A stretch of DNA of 35,472 nt from Bradymonadales bacterium (GTDB lineage Bacteria; Myxococcota; Bradymonadia; REDH01), in NCBI GenBank assembly GCA_947483645.1, contig CANKLS010000006.1, positions 1 through 35,472 on the forward strand, in the 5' to 3' direction. Below the pieces are notes generated by a model. It was given only the letters and a program-made list of their open reading frames with translations. It made no database searches and was not told the DNA's origin. Numbering within the stretch: the stretch's first letter is position 1; every line of letters begins with the position of its first letter. This document shows positions 1 through 9,471 of this stretch, piece by piece. A program made the position numbers and the translations under genes.

Positions 1-259
1 CGGTCGCGTCGCCGCTGCCGGAGCCGCTGTCTGTGGCCGTGTCGGCAGACTCGGCCGTATCTTCACTGGTGCCAGTGTCGGCCTCTGCGCTGTCCTCCTC
101 AACGTCGCCAGGTGCGCCGCTTCCGTCCGTTTCGCCCTGCCCGTCTGCCGCGTCGGCACCCGACCCCGCGCTCTCTGCCTTCTCGGAACTCTCGCTCGAA
201 CAGGCAACGAGGAGCGCGAAGAGGAGGAGCGAGGGAAGTCGCAGCGGCCTCAAGGTCAC
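1..259 (-). CDS. Lipoprotein with acidic linker, partial (C-terminus off window)
   Basis: Only the first 86 or so residues are inside the window. The reading frame begins with GTG at 259, which overlaps the TGA stop of the upstream gene as GTGA. An in-frame TTG at 253 is the alternative start. The N-terminus is a short basic stretch, a leucine-rich core and a lipobox ending LLVAC, so a lipoprotein signal peptide is clear. The residue after Cys is Ser, not Asp, so sorting to the outer membrane would be expected by the usual Lol rule. After the Cys comes a low-complexity linker rich in Asp, Glu, Ala, Thr, Ser and Gly, like those of the lipoproteins nearby. The functional domain lies beyond the window edge, so no function can be given. 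The stop-start overlap implies co-transcription and translational coupling with the vWA lipoprotein upstream. Confidence 0.75.
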   Translation of the reverse strand, partial: MTLRPLRLPSLLLFALLVACSSESSEKAESAGSGADAADGQGETDGSGAPGDVEEDSAEADTGTSEDTAESADTATDSGSGSGDAT

Positions 260-2262
260 TGCTTGTCTCCGAGGGGTGGCACGAGGATGGTCACCAGCTT
301 GGTGCCGAGCGAGCCGCCATCGCTGGTGATGAGGTCAACGTAGGCCGAGAAGACCTGCGGGACGCCGATCTGCTCCACACAGTCGTTCTGCGCCTCGATC
401 TGAAAGTTGACGGTTGCGCCGGGCGAGACGCCGCGGAACCCGTCGAGCGCACCGTCGCCATCGAGGTCGGCCGGCGTCGGCACGCCGGAGCAGCCGCTGG
501 CCGTGGCGGTGGTGGGGCGGACCGCTGAGAGGAAACAGGCGGTGTCGATGCCCGAGGCGGCAAACTCGACCTCGTCGCGCCGCGGCACGGCGCGGATGTC
601 GAAGAGCGAGCCGCCCAGCAGCGCCTGGATGCCACCGATAACGCTCGAATCGATGGAGGCCGAGCCGCCGATTCCCGAGGAGAGTACCTTGAAGACGAGC
701 GGACAGGTGCCGCCGGAGGGTGCCTCGCCCGCGCCCGCAGGTCCGGTGCAGCATTGGCTGGCGCTGCAACCCGCGGGCCGGTCGGCTCCGACGCCCCAAG
801 CGCAGGTGCCGACGACAGCGTTGGTCTGCCGCGCGATGTTCACCTGGCTGGCCAGCGAGGGGTAGTCGGCAGGGAAGATGGGAATGAACTGGCTGCCGAC
901 GGCGACGCCGATAACCTTGGCATCGATGGCAGTAAGTGCTGCGTAGGCTTCGGCCTCGCTCGCCCCGTAGGGCACGGAGCTGTTTGGCGAGCCCGCTCCG
1001 CGCGCCTGCGAGACTGCGTCGGTGATGTGAACGACAACCTTGACCTGCGAATCGCGGAAGCCTGCGCCTCCGATGGTGCCGTCGGCAATGCCGGGGATGA
1101 TGCCAGCCGCTGCGTCGAAGGTGGGGATGGAGAAGCCCGGGCCGCTGTCGACGCAGGGCGTAAAGGGTCGGCCCGCGCCCGTGGCAATCTGGTAGAGCGA
1201 CTCGATGCCCGACTCCGGTGTATCGCCGCCGCCCTCGAGTGAGAGCAGGTCGGTGCCACGCTGCGCCGCGGTCGTATCGGTCGTCAGCCTGCTTCGAAGG
1301 CGGTAGACTCCATCGCCCGGCGACCCGTAGGTGTCGCAGGGGAAGTCGGCGAAGCTCGAGACACCGATGGCAACATCGCGGATGCGGCTCGAGAGGCCGG
1401 GGATGATGGTGGTACGCAGCGACGAGCGGAGGCCGGAAATCGGGCCCGACATGGAGCCCGTGACATCCATGTTGAACATGACGTCGCCGCTCTCCAGCGA
1501 GGTGTCGATGGAGAACTCGCCGGTGTCGGGCGGCCCTTCGAATGGCAGCGTGAAGAAGAAGTCGACCAGGCTCTCAATCGTGCTCCCGCTGTCGCAGGGG
1601 TCCGAGCCGAAGGCCAGCTCGACCATATCGATGTAGCTGTCGCGATCGCTGTCCTCCTCGGTCCGGAAGGTGCTGCCCGGGCAGCCTGTCTCTTCGTTGT
1701 CGAGGAGTGAGTCGCCGTCGCTGTCGCGGTCGAGGAAGTCGGGCGTGCCGTCGTTGTCCACATCGACGCCACGCTGACCGGAGCCTGCAGGACGACCATA
1801 CTCCGCGCTGTCTGGAACGTCGTCGCCGTCGCTGTCGAGGTCGTTGAGGCTCGGCAGGCCGTCGCGGTCGGGGTCGAGCCCGCCCTCGATGAAGTCCCAG
1901 ATGCCGTCGCCATCTGTGTCTGTATCATCGTTGGGCACATCGATGGCTGTATCAACAGGTGGTGTCGTGTCATCGGCCGTGTCGGCAGTCGTGTCCGCCA
2001 ACGCGTCATCCTCGGCGTCTGCAACCGTGTCGGATGGGTCGACGGTCGTGTCCGTCGGGTCAACGCCGGTATCATCGATGGCAGAGGTATCGCCGCTGCC
2101 GGTGTCTGCACCGATGCTGCTGTCACCGCCCGCATCCACGCCAGGTCGGGTACCGCCACCGCCGCGCGTGATAGCGGTCCCTGTCCCGCCATCAGCAGCA
2201 ATACAGGCAACAAAGAGAAGAGGCAGACCAACAAGTCGGCCGATGGTAACGATGTGCTTCAT
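256..2262 (-). CDS. Lipoprotein with thrombospondin type 3 repeats and a von Willebrand A domain
   Basis: 668 residues from ATG 2262, which has a GGGGAG Shine-Dalgarno just upstream; a longer frame from a TTG at 2277 only adds residues ahead of the signal peptide. A lipobox LLFVAC places the lipidated Cys at residue 20. A linker of about 90 residues rich in Asp, Thr and Val follows. Next come calcium-binding TSP3-type repeats (DTDGDG, DPDRDG, DSDGDD, DVDNDG, DSDGDS). A vWA domain follows, with the MIDAS-like motif DVTGSMS (D-x-T-x-S rather than D-x-S-x-S) and an integrin-beta-like SFADFP segment. Several Cys residues near CTGPAGAG suggest disulfides. Family knowledge says such proteins are exported, metal-dependent adhesion or ligand-binding proteins; the ligand is unknown. 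It is transcribed divergently from alaS and its stop overlaps the start of the next lipoprotein gene. Confidence 0.85.
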   Translation of the reverse strand: MKHIVTIGRLVGLPLLFVACIAADGGTGTAITRGGGGTRPGVDAGGDSSIGADTGSGDTSAIDDTGVDPTDTTVDPSDTVADAEDDALADTTADTADDTTPPVDTAIDVPNDDTDTDGDGIWDFIEGGLDPDRDGLPSLNDLDSDGDDVPDSAEYGRPAGSGQRGVDVDNDGTPDFLDRDSDGDSLLDNEETGCPGSTFRTEEDSDRDSYIDMVELAFGSDPCDSGSTIESLVDFFFTLPFEGPPDTGEFSIDTSLESGDVMFNMDVTGSMSGPISGLRSSLRTTIIPGLSSRIRDVAIGVSSFADFPCDTYGSPGDGVYRLRSRLTTDTTAAQRGTDLLSLEGGGDTPESGIESLYQIATGAGRPFTPCVDSGPGFSIPTFDAAAGIIPGIADGTIGGAGFRDSQVKVVVHITDAVSQARGAGSPNSSVPYGASEAEAYAALTAIDAKVIGVAVGSQFIPIFPADYPSLASQVNIARQTNAVVGTCAWGVGADRPAGCSASQCCTGPAGAGEAPSGGTCPLVFKVLSSGIGGSASIDSSVIGGIQALLGGSLFDIRAVPRRDEVEFAASGIDTACFLSAVRPTTATASGCSGVPTPADLDGDGALDGFRGVSPGATVNFQIEAQNDCVEQIGVPQVFSAYVDLITSDGGSLGTKLVTILVPPLGDKQ

Positions 2263-2282
2263 TTGGCCGCTCCCCAAAAGTG

Positions 2283-2296
2283 CTCAACAGGTTGAG
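2283..2296. promoter_or_regulatory. Operator-like inverted repeat over the lipoprotein promoter
   Basis: A perfect 6-base dyad CTCAAC-AG-GTTGAG covers the edge of the -10 box and the predicted start of transcription. The 2-base spacer is too small for an RNA hairpin loop, so a DNA-binding dimer site is more likely. A second imperfect dyad with an AAAA loop (2319-2337) lies over the -35 box. Confidence 0.4.
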
Positions 2297-2323
2297 TGTA
2301 TGGGCAACGTATCCGCTTGCCAA
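2295..2323 (-). promoter_or_regulatory. Sigma-70-like promoter for the vWA lipoprotein gene
   Basis: On the minus strand TTGGCA (2323-2318) and TACACT (2300-2295) are separated by exactly 17 bases, a good match to the vegetative consensus. The predicted transcript would start near 2288, about 25 bases before the ATG at 2262. The match is by eye only. Confidence 0.55.
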
Positions 2324-2382
2324 CCAAAAGGTTTGGCCGAGTTAGGATGGGCGGTCGGGTGCCGCGAGACGGCGGGTTCGCC

Positions 2383-2411
2383 TTGCAGGTGGGTGGGCGC
2401 GATGTTAGACC
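2383..2411 (+). promoter_or_regulatory. Possible alaS promoter
   Basis: TTGCAG (2383-2388) and TTAGAC (2405-2410) are 16 bases apart, or TAGACC at 17. They lie about 40 bases upstream of the alaS ATG. The -10 box is weak. The same TTG-N16/18-TTAG arrangement appears upstream of coaE and of the J-domain gene, which is the main reason to list it. Confidence 0.35.
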
Positions 2412-2450
2412 CGCGCCCTCTCTCGACCCTCACGCAAGAACGCTCCGGCC

Positions 2451-5111
2451 ATGACTCCCGACCAACTTCGCAGCGCCTTTCTCCACTACTTCACCGAGCA
2501 GCTCCACACCGTGGTCGCCTCGAGCCCCGTCGTCCCCGAGGGCGACCCGACGCTACTCTTCACCAACGCAGGCATGAACCAGTTCAAGGATGTGCTCCTT
2601 GGACTCGAGAAGCGCGACTACGTCCGGGCCGCGAGCGCTCAAAAGTGCATCCGCGCCGGCGGCAAGCACAACGACCTCGACGAAGTCGGCAAGGATGGCC
2701 GCCACCTCACCTTCTTCGAGATGCTCGGCAACTGGTCCTTCGGCGAGTACTACAAGCGTGAGTCGCTCAAGTGGGGCTGGGAGTTCGTTACCAACGTGAT
2801 GAAGCTCGACCCCGCCCGCCTCTATGTCTCGGTCTACAAGGACGACGACGAGTCGTGGGACATCTGGGAGAAGGAGCTCGGCCTGGCGCCCGACCACATC
2901 GTCCGCCTCGGCGACGTGGAGGCCGGCGACGAAGAGAACTTCTGGTCGATGGGTCCCACCGGCCCCTGCGGCCCCTGCTCCGAAATCTACTACGACAACC
3001 ACCCCGAGTATGGCTTCGCCCCCTGGGCCCCGGGCTTCGATGGCGAGCGCTTCCTGGAAATCTGGAACCATGTCTTCATGGAGTTCAACCGTGACGACTC
3101 CGGCGCGCTCACCCCGCTGCCGATGAAGTCTGTCGACACGGGCATGGGCCTCGACCGCGCAGCGGCCGTCATGGCGGGCGTCGACAACGTCTTCCATACC
3201 GGCCTCTTCGCGGGCATCCTCGAGCGCACCCACTTCCTGCTGACGGGCGAGCGCATCAAGGCCTCGGAGCTCTTCCACCGCTCCAACTTCACCGAGTACT
3301 GCGTCATCGCCGACCATGTGCGGACGGTCATGTTCAGCATCTGTGACGGCGCCACCTTCGCCAATGAGGGCCGCGGCTACGTCCTCCGCCGCATCCTCCG
3401 CCGCGCCGTCCGCCACGGCCGCAACCTGGGCTTCACCAAGCCCTTCCTCTTCGAAGTGACGACCGCGGTCGTCGAAGACTTCAGCCATGTCTACCCCGAG
3501 CTCCGTCGCAAGCAGCGCGAGGCACAGACCATCATCAAGACCGAAGAGGAGCGCTTCTTCCGCACGCTGGAGCGCGGCATCGCCCTCTTCGACGAAGTCG
3601 CGCAGGCCGCCACATCCGAGGGCCGCAAGGCAATTGCCGGCGACGACCTCTTCAAGCTCTACGACACCTTTGGCTTCCCGCCCGACCTCACCGAGATCAT
3701 GGCCGGTGAGCGCGGCCTCGGCATCGACGGCGCCGGCTACCAGGTGGCCATGGAGCGCCAGCGCGACCGGAGCCGCTCCGCCGACGCCCGCTACGAAGTG
3801 GCCGGCGAGTGGGTCATTCTCCTCGAAGGCGCCGCCGACCAGTTCATCGGTTACGACCGGCTCGAGGCGACCACCGAGGTGCTCCGCTTCCGGCCCCACG
3901 CCGGCACCAACCGGCTCGACATCCTCCTCAAGGAGACCCCCTTCTACGCCGAATCTGGCGGTCAGACGGGCGACACGGGCACCATCGAGAGCGCCGACGG
4001 CAAGCTCGTCCTCCGCGTCATCGACACGCAGAAGACCACCGCCGGCCTCACCCACATCGCCGAGGTCGACTACGGCACGCTCAGTGCAGATGCCCTCGCC
4101 GCCGGCGTGATCGCCAAGGTCGATGGTCGTAAGCGGTTCCTCTCCGCCTGCAACCACACGGCGACCCACCTTCTGCACGCCGCGCTCCACAAGTTCGTCA
4201 GCGCCACCGCCTTCCAGGCCGGCAGCCTTGTCTCATCGGACCGCCTCCGCTTCGACTTCAACCACACCGCGCCCGTCAGCGAGTCGCAGCTCCGCGAGAT
4301 TGAGATCTGGGTCAACGAGCAGATTCTGGAGGCCACCGGCGTCACGGTTCATACCGGCGTCTCCATCGCCGAGGCGGAGCGCCGCGGCGCGATGATGATG
4401 TTCGGCGAGAAGTATGGCGCCGAGGTCCGGATGGTCGAGATCGGGGCGAGCTCCGTCGAACTCTGCGGCGGCACCCATGTGGGTTCGACGCGCGACATCG
4501 CCTACTTCCGCGTCGTCTCGGAAGGCGGCGTCGCTGCCGGCGTGCGCCGCATCGAGGCGGCGACCAACGCCCGCGCCTTTGAGCTCGCCAACGAAGACCG
4601 CGCCCTCGTGGAGCGGCTCTCCGAGACGCTTCGGGTGCCCGAGGCTGTCCTCACCGAGCGGCTGCAGAAGCTGCTTGCCGAGCAGTCGGAGCTCGAGAAG
4701 CAGCTCGAGCAGTTCCAGCGGGCGCAGGCCAAGACGCTGGCAGATCAGATGGTCGCCGGCGCCACCGACACCGCCGGCGTCCTCGTCGCCAGCGCACATG
4801 TAGGAGCTGTCTCGCGCGAAACGCTGATGGCGCTCGCCGACTTCGTCCGCGACCGCATGGCCGACCGGGCCGGCGTGGCCCTCGTGGCTGCGATGGTCGA
4901 CGGCAAGCCGGCCCTCGCGGTGGTCGCCACCGACGCCGCCGTCGCTCGCGGCCTCAAGGCCGGCAACCTGGTGAACGGCGCAGCGACCCACATCGAAGGC
5001 AAGGGCGGAGGTCGCCCCACGCTCGCGCAGGCCGGTGGCAAGATCGAGGCAGGCCTCGCGCCCGCCGTCGCAGGCTTCTCCGCCCAGGTCAGCGCAGCGC
5101 TCGGCGCCTAG
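2451..5111 (+). CDS. alaS: Alanyl-tRNA synthetase
   Basis: 886 residues, the usual length of a full bacterial AlaS. It charges tRNA-Ala with alanine in the cytoplasm. The class II aminoacylation core is at the N-terminus, with the motif 1 region FTNAGMNQFK and the motif 2 region HLTFFEMLGNWSFG. The editing domain carries the zinc-binding HTATH motif (His569 and His573) and the CGGTH motif (Cys672 and His676). A coiled-coil segment and the C-Ala domain finish the protein, so every expected domain is present. ATG 2451 starts directly at the conserved N-terminus (MTPDQLRSAFLHYF). It is divergent from the vWA lipoprotein, and an alpha/beta-hydrolase lipoprotein follows after 37 bases on the same strand. 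Nothing odd is seen. Confidence 0.98.
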   Translation: MTPDQLRSAFLHYFTEQLHTVVASSPVVPEGDPTLLFTNAGMNQFKDVLLGLEKRDYVRAASAQKCIRAGGKHNDLDEVGKDGRHLTFFEMLGNWSFGEYYKRESLKWGWEFVTNVMKLDPARLYVSVYKDDDESWDIWEKELGLAPDHIVRLGDVEAGDEENFWSMGPTGPCGPCSEIYYDNHPEYGFAPWAPGFDGERFLEIWNHVFMEFNRDDSGALTPLPMKSVDTGMGLDRAAAVMAGVDNVFHTGLFAGILERTHFLLTGERIKASELFHRSNFTEYCVIADHVRTVMFSICDGATFANEGRGYVLRRILRRAVRHGRNLGFTKPFLFEVTTAVVEDFSHVYPELRRKQREAQTIIKTEEERFFRTLERGIALFDEVAQAATSEGRKAIAGDDLFKLYDTFGFPPDLTEIMAGERGLGIDGAGYQVAMERQRDRSRSADARYEVAGEWVILLEGAADQFIGYDRLEATTEVLRFRPHAGTNRLDILLKETPFYAESGGQTGDTGTIESADGKLVLRVIDTQKTTAGLTHIAEVDYGTLSADALAAGVIAKVDGRKRFLSACNHTATHLLHAALHKFVSATAFQAGSLVSSDRLRFDFNHTAPVSESQLREIEIWVNEQILEATGVTVHTGVSIAEAERRGAMMMFGEKYGAEVRMVEIGASSVELCGGTHVGSTRDIAYFRVVSEGGVAAGVRRIEAATNARAFELANEDRALVERLSETLRVPEAVLTERLQKLLAEQSELEKQLEQFQRAQAKTLADQMVAGATDTAGVLVASAHVGAVSRETLMALADFVRDRMADRAGVALVAAMVDGKPALAVVATDAAVARGLKAGNLVNGAATHIEGKGGGRPTLAQAGGKIEAGLAPAVAGFSAQVSAALGA

Positions 5112-5148
5112 CGTTCCAGACAGAAAACCAGTCCCGCAGAGGTGCCGC

Positions 5149-7263
5149 ATGGCTCGATGGATGCTCCCGATTCTCCTTCTTGCCTTTGCCGCCTGCTCCG
5201 ACGACGAAGGCGGCTCCAGCGCCGCTGACACGTCGGCCGACGGCTCCGCTGCAGACACCTCCGCGGACGGCTCAGCCGACGGCTCCGCTGACGGCTCCGG
5301 CCAGACCGACCCGCCCGGTACCCGAGCGCTGCTCGATACCGAGGCGCTCGGCGAAGGCATGCCCTCCGACCGCTGGTTCGACTTTCCCTACCCCTCCGAC
5401 CTCCGCCTCAAGCCCGACGGCCGGCTCAGCCTCGCCACCATGCCCAACCCGCGGAACCTGCCGCTCATCCGTGGCATTATCCAAGCGGCAGAGCAGGAGC
5501 GTGGCTACCCCGTCACCCCGACCGCCTGGTTCCGCTTCTCCGGACCCGTCGCCGCAGAGGACGGCGCGCGGACCCTCGCGACCATCGACCCGTCGCGCGC
5601 CATCCTCGTCGCGCTGGGCGGCGAGCCAGGCGCCATCGGCCGCCCCGTACCCATCGTCGCGCAGGCGCTGGCGAAGGACATCTACGTCCCCGAAAACCTC
5701 CTCGCCCTCGCACCCGTGCCCGGATTCGTCCTGGCGCCCGGCACCACCTACGCCTTCGTCGTCTTCAACACCTTTGGCACCGCGGAGGGCGGCCCGCTCC
5801 AACCCTCAAACCTGCTAGGCGCATTGGCCCGCGGTGAGCGCCCCACCGTCACTGGCATCGACGCCGAGGCTCTTGCCGCAAACTATGCGCCGCTCTGGCC
5901 GGTGCTGACTGCAGGCGGCTACAACGCGGCATCGGTCGTTGCCGCAACCGTCTTCACCACAGGCGACACCACGCTGGAGATGTTCGAACTCTCCGAGGAG
6001 GTCCGCAGCCGCTTCGACCTCGACCTCTCCAACCTTGTGGTCGACCCCGACGACGGCGCCACCCACGAGGGCTTCTGCGAGCTGCAAGGCACAATGGAGG
6101 TCCCGGAGTTTCAGGAGGGCGCGCCCCCCTATAACACGGGCGGCCTCTTCGTCCGCGACGTCGACGGCAACGTCGTTCAGCAGCGCCGCCCCCGCATCCC
6201 CTTCGTCGTCAACCTGCCCGCTGCCCCCATGCCGGCCGGTGGCTACCCGCTCTCGCTCTTCTTCCACGGCTCCGGCGGCATCTCCACCCAGGTGGTCGAC
6301 CGCGGTACCGACGGCACAACCGCGCAGGGCCCAGCCTGGGTCCTCGCCCATCGCGGCATTGGCACTGCCTCCTCCGCACTGCCCGCGAACCCCGAGCGCA
6401 TCCCAGGCGCCTCCGACATCGCCTACCTCAACTTCGCCAACCTGCGGGCCTTCCGCGACACCTTCCGCCAGGGAATCATCGAGCAGCGGCTCTTCCTCGA
6501 CGCCCTCCTCGACCTCCGCATCGACCCCGCCACCGTCGCCGCCTGCCCGGGACTCTCGCTCCCCGCCGGCGAGACCGCCTACCGCTTCTCCCCCGACCCT
6601 GTCCTCGCCATGGGCCACAGCATGGGTGGCATGTATGTGAACCTCATCGCCCCTGTCGAACCCCGCATCAAGGCGGTCGTCCCCACCGGCGCCGGCGGCT
6701 TCTGGACCTACTTCATCCTCCAGACCCAGCTCATCCCCGGCGCCGCGAGCACCCTCAAGGCGATCCTCGGCTCGGGGCCGCTCGTCTACACCCACCCCGC
6801 GCTCGGCCTCGTCCAGACCGCCTGGGAGCCATCCGAGCCCATCATCGGCGCCAACCGGCTCGCCGCACGACCGCTCCCCGGCCACCCCGCCCGCCACATC
6901 TACGAGCCCGTCGGAGAGGGCGACTACTACTTCCCGACCCCGATCTTCGACGCGGTGGCCCTCTCGATGGAGAACCAGCAGGCAGGCGACATCGTCTGGC
7001 CCACCATGCAGACCGCGCTCACCTACAAGGGGCTCGACGGGCTGCTACCCTACCCCATCTCCCGCAACCGGCCGACCGCAGACGGTGTCGGACGCACTGG
7101 CGTGGTCGTGCAGTATCCCGGCGATGGCATCCACGACCCGCACAACATCTTCCAGCACGACGAGCGGGTGAAGCACCAGTATGGCTGCTTCTTCGATACC
7201 TTCCTCCGCGACGGCTCGGCCAGGGTGGTGGCCCCGGTTGGCCTGGACGCTCCCTGCGAATGA
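5149..7263 (+). CDS. Lipoprotein with alpha/beta-hydrolase fold
   Basis: 704 residues. ATG 5149 is chosen because it puts the signal peptide (MARWMLPILLL...) at the N-terminus and has GAGG upstream; the longer frame runs back into alaS. The lipobox LAFAAC is followed by DDEGG and then a short degenerate repeat of Ala-Asp-Gly-Ser units (about residues 24-50). The body ends in an alpha/beta-hydrolase part with the nucleophile elbow GHSMGG (Ser491), preceded by a glycine-rich HGSGG stretch that could form an oxyanion hole. A GIHDPHN segment near the C-terminus may supply the catalytic His. By fold it is probably a secreted esterase, lipase or related hydrolase anchored in the outer membrane; the substrate is not known. 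It converges on the lectin lipoprotein gene with a 9-base gap. Confidence 0.8.
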   Translation: MARWMLPILLLAFAACSDDEGGSSAADTSADGSAADTSADGSADGSADGSGQTDPPGTRALLDTEALGEGMPSDRWFDFPYPSDLRLKPDGRLSLATMPNPRNLPLIRGIIQAAEQERGYPVTPTAWFRFSGPVAAEDGARTLATIDPSRAILVALGGEPGAIGRPVPIVAQALAKDIYVPENLLALAPVPGFVLAPGTTYAFVVFNTFGTAEGGPLQPSNLLGALARGERPTVTGIDAEALAANYAPLWPVLTAGGYNAASVVAATVFTTGDTTLEMFELSEEVRSRFDLDLSNLVVDPDDGATHEGFCELQGTMEVPEFQEGAPPYNTGGLFVRDVDGNVVQQRRPRIPFVVNLPAAPMPAGGYPLSLFFHGSGGISTQVVDRGTDGTTAQGPAWVLAHRGIGTASSALPANPERIPGASDIAYLNFANLRAFRDTFRQGIIEQRLFLDALLDLRIDPATVAACPGLSLPAGETAYRFSPDPVLAMGHSMGGMYVNLIAPVEPRIKAVVPTGAGGFWTYFILQTQLIPGAASTLKAILGSGPLVYTHPALGLVQTAWEPSEPIIGANRLAARPLPGHPARHIYEPVGEGDYYFPTPIFDAVALSMENQQAGDIVWPTMQTALTYKGLDGLLPYPISRNRPTADGVGRTGVVVQYPGDGIHDPHNIFQHDERVKHQYGCFFDTFLRDGSARVVAPVGLDAPCE

Positions 7264-7272
7264 GCTGATGCG

Positions 7273-9471
7273 TCAGCGCGGGCCGATGTTCTCGTACCGC
7301 CACTCGCAGATTCCCTCGTTGAGGTTCGTGCCGCAGCCCGCGTCGTTCCAGGAACGGTTCGGGTTGGTGGTGTTGCCGTAGAGCATGGCGCAGGTTCCGT
7401 CGCCGCTCGGCTCGCTCGGACCCCAGTTGTCGTAGCCCGTCAACGGGCGCCCATAGGCAACGAAGAGCCAGTTTCCGCTCGAACGGTCGGCGCCAATCCA
7501 TGCCTTGCCGAAGTCCCAGGGCCGGTTGTCGAAGATCCAGTTGTTCTCCGTACCGTCGCCGATGGTCACGAGGTCCATGTTGGCCTGCGCGCGGCAGCGG
7601 TCCCGGTGCTGCTGCCAGGTGCGATTTCCGTTGACCTGACAGTACATGTAGCCGCGAACGGTGGAGCCATTCCCTCGTCCGGAGCAGCCCGGGGGGCAGA
7701 CGGCTTCGTCGGTCGCGCCATTGCCGTTGTTGTCCCAGCCGTCGCAGATTTCGGGCGCGTTGGGCGCCACATACTGCGTCGCATCGTTCGGGTCTCCGGC
7801 CGCGGTGACGCGACCACCGGGGTTGCTGCAGGCCGTCACCACATCGCCGCTGTTGCCCCAGCCGTCGGCATCGGCATCTCGGTAGAAGGCGGTGGTCACT
7901 CCCTCATCTGTCGAACCGTCGCAGTCATTGTCGGTTCCGTCGCAGATTTCTGCGGCGGCAGGGTTGCGACTGCCGTTGGCATCGTCGCAGTCTCCGGTAT
8001 CGACTGCAGCTTCGACCGATGCGGCGCAGCCGGTGGTGAAGGTATCGGTGGCCGGGGCGCCCGAGACAGCGAAGTTGTCGTCGTCGGCATCGAAGTAGCA
8101 GCCGTAGAAGCCGTTGCAGTTCTCGTCGGCGGCCGGCGAGACCACCTGCTCAGACGCTCCGGGGTTGATGTCGGCGCGGCTGTCGTCGCAGTCGAAGGTC
8201 GCGTCGCCACCAACGCCGAAGGTGTAGGAGCCGCCTCCGATGAGCGAGGCGGTCGGCTCGAGCGCGCACGGCACCCCCGGAAGGTCAAAGACGGCCGTGC
8301 CGTAGCCGTCGCCATCAAGGTCGCGGTAGCAGGCCCATACCCCATCGCAGTCTTCGTCGGCGTTGTTGCCCGGCAGCTCCGGCGAGGCAGGGCCGATGGC
8401 AGCATCGGCATCATTGCAGTCGAAGCTCGGACCCGCTGCGAGCGCCTCGCCGGCGTCTGTGCAGTCGGCGTCCACGCTGACCACGGTCAAGTCCGGACGG
8501 GCCGACACACCGTCGCCATCGCCGTCGAGCAGGCAGAGTTCGCCCCCGTCACAGTTCTGGTCAACCTCATCACCCGCAACCTCCTCTGCTCCGGGCGCGA
8601 CGGCTACATCGGCATCGTTGCAGTCGTCACCCGCAGCTACCGCCCCGTCCGGCTGCTGGCAGCCAACGATGGGAGCAGCCGGGTCGCCGTATCCGTCGCC
8701 GTCGGCGTCTCGGTAGAAGGTCAGCGTGTCGGTTGCGCCTTCATCGATTTCGCCATCGCAATCGTTGTCTTCGCCGTCACAACGCTCTTCGGAGAGGTCG
8801 ACGACCAGCTCGCAGACGAGCAGCCCCTCGCAGGCAAACCGGCCCGTCGCGCATCGGCCCGAGAAACCGGTATCGCAGAGGTCGCCCACCTCCGGCACGC
8901 CCTCGTCAACGAGCGTGTCGCAGTCATCGTCCTGGCCGTTGCACTGCTCCGTCGCCGCAGCGCTCACCAGCGGGTTGCTGTCGTCGCAGTCTGCGAAGGG
9001 GCAGCCCGGACCGCGGCCGCCGCCGTCTCCGTCAAAGTCGAGGCAGAGCGACGCATCGACGCAGACCCGCTCCGCATCCGTGCCCGGCAAGACCACGCAA
9101 TCCTCATCCACATCACAGTCGCGGTTCGAAAGGCAGGGCGCCGTACAGACGCCTGTCCCATCATCGGCGATGGCTAGGCAAAGGTCGGAGGCACAGTCAT
9201 CGTTCGAGGCGCAGGGCTCGCCGGAGAGACCACCGCCTGCGCCAGAGCCGTCCGGCACAACGTCGAGAGCGACATCGACGGCCGTATCTGGAGCGTCCGG
9301 CGCTCCGGTGTCCGCAACTTCTGCGCTATCCTCGTCAGCGTCGGCGGCTACGCCACTACCGGACGCATCACCCGTGTTGTTCCCCGATCCCGAACTTGCC
9401 GACACGCAGCCGGCAGCGATGGAAAGAAGTGCAGGCGCAACGCTCAGAACCCATCTCTGGTCTCGATACAT
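7273..9471 (-). CDS. MopE-type Cys/Asp repeat lipoprotein with C-terminal C-type lectin domain
   Basis: 732 residues from ATG 9471, which has GGAGG about ten bases upstream. The signal peptide ends in SIAAGC (lipidated Cys22), then an acidic linker. A Cys-rich segment (CASNDDCASDLC, CTAPCLSNRDC) follows. Then come many copies of the MopE-like metal-binding motif, such as CNGQDDDCD, CDGEDNDCDGEIDEG and CDGTDNDCDGSTDEG, alternating with DADGDGYGD-type calcium-binding loops. The last 120 or so residues look like a C-type lectin domain: a GYMYCQV start, WIGADR, EPSGDGTCAML and the WND motif followed by a Cys pair. Family knowledge points to a surface protein binding calcium or copper and perhaps a glycan; the ligand is unknown. 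It follows the PEGA kinase gene by 57 bases on the same strand, so it may be in its operon. Confidence 0.85.
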   Translation of the reverse strand: MYRDQRWVLSVAPALLSIAAGCVSASSGSGNNTGDASGSGVAADADEDSAEVADTGAPDAPDTAVDVALDVVPDGSGAGGGLSGEPCASNDDCASDLCLAIADDGTGVCTAPCLSNRDCDVDEDCVVLPGTDAERVCVDASLCLDFDGDGGGRGPGCPFADCDDSNPLVSAAATEQCNGQDDDCDTLVDEGVPEVGDLCDTGFSGRCATGRFACEGLLVCELVVDLSEERCDGEDNDCDGEIDEGATDTLTFYRDADGDGYGDPAAPIVGCQQPDGAVAAGDDCNDADVAVAPGAEEVAGDEVDQNCDGGELCLLDGDGDGVSARPDLTVVSVDADCTDAGEALAAGPSFDCNDADAAIGPASPELPGNNADEDCDGVWACYRDLDGDGYGTAVFDLPGVPCALEPTASLIGGGSYTFGVGGDATFDCDDSRADINPGASEQVVSPAADENCNGFYGCYFDADDDNFAVSGAPATDTFTTGCAASVEAAVDTGDCDDANGSRNPAAAEICDGTDNDCDGSTDEGVTTAFYRDADADGWGNSGDVVTACSNPGGRVTAAGDPNDATQYVAPNAPEICDGWDNNGNGATDEAVCPPGCSGRGNGSTVRGYMYCQVNGNRTWQQHRDRCRAQANMDLVTIGDGTENNWIFDNRPWDFGKAWIGADRSSGNWLFVAYGRPLTGYDNWGPSEPSGDGTCAMLYGNTTNPNRSWNDAGCGTNLNEGICEWRYENIGPR

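Noticed and set aside
2263..2450. T-box or other riboswitch upstream of alaS
   Set aside because: No T-box consensus or specifier stem can be seen in the 188 bases, and the space is filled by divergent promoter signals.
2553..4190. 545-codon open frame antisense to alaS
   Set aside because: Composition and frame follow from codon third-position GC bias of alaS; no recognisable motif, and alaS is certain.
7264..7277. Small hairpin GCTGA-TGCG-TCAGC between convergent stops as terminator
   Set aside because: Only a 5-base stem and no T-tract on either strand.
7606..9177. 523-codon open frame antisense to the lectin lipoprotein
   Set aside because: Val/Ala/Gly repeats mirror the Asp/Cys repeats on the other strand; no signal or family match.
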